Below, one piece after another: positions 62,705 through 64,000 of a DNA stretch of 64,000 nt (positions are counted from its first letter, which is position 1; every line of letters begins with the position of its first letter). This DNA comes from Exiguobacterium undae DSM 14481 (GTDB lineage: Bacteria; Bacillota; Bacilli; Exiguobacteriales; Exiguobacteriaceae). The notes under the pieces were generated by a model. It made no database searches and was not told the origin of the DNA. It saw only the letters and a program-made list of their open reading frames with translations. The stretch is taken from assembly GCF_000620805.1 (NCBI RefSeq), contig NZ_KK211187.1:1846398-1910397 (forward strand). The letters are read 5' to 3'. Made by a program: the position numbers and the translations under genes.

Positions 62705-63474
62705 CGCACGACCTCCTCATCCTGATGACGGACCGTGGCTTCGACTGACTGTTTGACCGGTAACACTTCAATATCAAAGGGGTAATGAATCGATGTCATC
62801 TGAGCACGCACTTCGCCTAAAAAGCGTTCACATGCAATGTTCGCTCCCGCCGTATCCGTATTTTGGAGGAAAATCAGGAATTCAAATTTGTTCCGTTGCG
62901 ACATGACGTCATAATGCGCCCGGAAGACACGAAGACCGGCAACCGTCAAAAGTTGCATGATACTTTTTTTATTGAGTACCGCCGGTTTTAACCGTAAATG
63001 AATCAAGTAATTGGTTTCATTACGCCGTTTGGCACCGGCCATCAAAAAGTCCGTCCGGTCCAAAAATTCGCTGTAACTTAATAACTGAGGTGTTTCAGAA
63101 TACCCTTCCAACGTCCGGACACGTTCTGTTAAATACTGATTTTCTTCGAAAACGGACCGCAGATGCCGCAACAGCAACCAATATAAGAAAATCAGCAATG
63201 AAGCAAGCAAATGTTGCTCGATGTACAGAAGCTGAGCCTCATTCGAAGCGTCGGTGTACCAGGACAAGATGAGATAAAAAAATCCAAGTCCGAGTGTATA
63301 GGCAATCAGAAGTAAAAAGTTTTTCCGTCCGTTTAAAAACGTCATGACCAATAATAATGGAAGGAGGATAAACACGGATGGTGTGGGTGCCGATCGCTCC
63401 AATAAGAAAAGACCATATCCTGCGGCACCAAAAAGCACCAGCAATAAGAATAAAGAACCGTTATAACGCCTCAT
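62701..63474 (-). CDS. Membrane protein with degenerate GGDEF-like domain (YdaK-like)
   Basis: 257 residues. About five N-terminal spans (residues 6-115), then a coiled segment (EENQYLTERVRTLEGYSETP), then a domain of GGDEF size and strand pattern (LSYSEFLDRTDFLMAGAKRR, NKFEFLIFLQNTDTAGANIA) without a GGDEF motif. YdaK of B. subtilis has exactly this plan and serves as a c-di-GMP receptor that switches on polysaccharide synthesis. The assignment rests on plan and operon context. Confidence 0.65.
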   Translation of the reverse strand: MRRYNGSLFLLLVLFGAAGYGLFLLERSAPTPSVFILLPLLLVMTFLNGRKNFLLLIAYTLGLGFFYLILSWYTDASNEAQLLYIEQHLLASLLIFLYWLLLRHLRSVFEENQYLTERVRTLEGYSETPQLLSYSEFLDRTDFLMAGAKRRNETNYLIHLRLKPAVLNKKSIMQLLTVAGLRVFRAHYDVMSQRNKFEFLIFLQNTDTAGANIACERFLGEVRAQMTSIHYPFDIEVLPVKQSVEATVRHQDEEVVR

Positions 63475-63589
63475 TCTACTCCCCCATTCGTTTCTGTAGA
63501 TTCCTATTATTTTATAGTTCCCAGATTCGAATGTCCATTAACTGACTTCTTTAAACTTTATTGGAAAAAATAGTGCATGAATTATCCAT

Positions 63590-64000
63590 TCATTTTTTAA
63601 GGGCACCTCTGGCATTAAGCGCCGCAAACACGACCATCGCAAGACTGAGAACGGCCGCGACAAGCACCCCTTGCGTATAGACACTCCAGTCAATCGTCTC
63701 ACGCAACAAAACGGCCCGCATGCCTTCCATGATGTACGTCGTCGGATTGAGTGTCGCTGCGATTTTTAACCATTCCGCCTCGATCAACTCTTTCGGGACG
63801 AACGTCGTCGACAAGAAAATCAGCGGGAAAAACAGCAATGTACCGGCTTGCGCTGCTTGGGCATTCCGGGTTTTCAGGGCTACCCCGACCGAATAACCGG
63901 CAAAGGCGAGACCAAAACCAAGTGCGAGGACAATCGTCAGGAAAAATCCGGCACTGCCGGCTGGAATCGACAGCCCGAGTAAAAAGCCCATGCCGAAGAT
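63590..64000 (-). CDS. ABC-2 type transporter permease, C-terminal part (cut by window edge)
   Basis: The frame stays open to the last base, so the gene begins beyond the window. The visible 136 residues hold the last four spans of a DrrB/ABC-2 permease, with the conserved LFFPLIFLSTTFVPKELI and LNPTTYIMEGMRAVLLR segments. It would export a drug or lipid with an ATPase encoded outside the window. Confidence 0.85.
   Translation of the reverse strand: MFGMGFLLGLSIPAGSAGFFLTIVLALGFGLAFAGYSVGVALKTRNAQAAQAGTLLFFPLIFLSTTFVPKELIEAEWLKIAATLNPTTYIMEGMRAVLLRETIDWSVYTQGVLVAAVLSLAMVVFAALNARGALKK

Noticed and set aside
1-64000. CRISPR array, prophage, insertion sequence or integrase
   Set aside because: No spaced repeat array, transposase, integrase or phage structural gene is present; the only repeats are short tandem duplications and single hairpins.
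1-64000. tRNA or rRNA genes
   Set aside because: I looked for TTCGANTC-type T-loops followed by a CCA-like end and for rRNA core sequences and saw none that I could support.

Overview
The window looks like chromosome of a low-to-moderate GC Gram-positive bacterium of the order Bacillales. Genes have strong AAGGAGG-type ribosome binding sites and frequent TTG/GTG starts. The RNase P RNA is Bacillus-type, and families such as DUF1659/DUF2922, DUF2188, DUF3784, DUF4064 and cxxc_20_cxxc are typical of that group. The overall style and gene mix recall Exiguobacterium, but that is inference; no rRNA or tRNA gene is present to confirm it.

Layout. 1-2.4 kb: tail of a DUF2268 lipoprotein, a truncated SUKH gene, small membrane genes (one with an in-frame stop) and a hypothetical. 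2.4-3.9 kb: hisS with a leader that encodes a 16-codon peptide rich in His codons ahead of a terminator. 4-7.3 kb: an AT-rich, decayed lactococcin-972-like module (bacteriocin tail, DUF1430 membrane protein, frameshifted ATPase). 7.4-10.4 kb: DUF2188, DUF3885, and a class I lysyl-tRNA synthetase under a T-box. 10.5-18 kb: small membrane proteins, a BsuPI-domain lipoprotein, two tandem SUKH paralogues, an EamA transporter, a glutathione peroxidase and a second DUF2268 lipoprotein. 18-21 kb: divergent DUF2089 and DUF4064-ABC transporter operons sharing a probable operator. 21-25.6 kb: EamA transporter, deaminase, acetyltransferase and small proteins. 25.7-36.3 kb: a 23S-type RNA methyltransferase, rnpB, a secreted subtilase, a K+ channel, DUF1659/DUF2922, a lytic transglycosylase, DUF1643 and a SUKH gene. 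36.4-43.9 kb: an unexplained long palindrome, GH31 glucosidase, cardiolipin synthase, a Zur-controlled CobW GTPase, and a hydrolase/DinB/GrpB operon. 43.9-53.6 kb: a large secreted nucleotidase, a membrane protein, an APH-like kinase, SUKH, GNAT, a broken MFS transporter, and an MBL hydrolase divergent from an Lrp regulator. 53.6-60.4 kb: adhE divergent from a beta-carbonic anhydrase, an NhaC-type antiporter and DedA. 60.5-63.5 kb: a compact exopolysaccharide operon like B. subtilis ydaJKM. The window ends inside an ABC-2 permease.

How the parts fit. Most genes are ordinary accessory and housekeeping genes in short operons separated by clear hairpin terminators. The regulatory DNA is unusually readable: a His-codon leader attenuator, a Lys T-box, twin Zur boxes, and three TGTGA-N6-TCACA-type palindromes between adhE and the carbonic anhydrase gene. 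Five genes are broken or truncated (SUKH at 340, membrane gene at 943, bacteriocin remnant at 4354, ABC ATPase at 6591, MFS at 51110), and five SUKH-family genes are scattered through the window. Both suggest turnover of toxin-immunity-type cargo. I did not see a complete undescribed defence or mobile system. The most distinctive items are the hisS leader, the decayed bacteriocin module and the 103-bp palindrome at 36416-36518.
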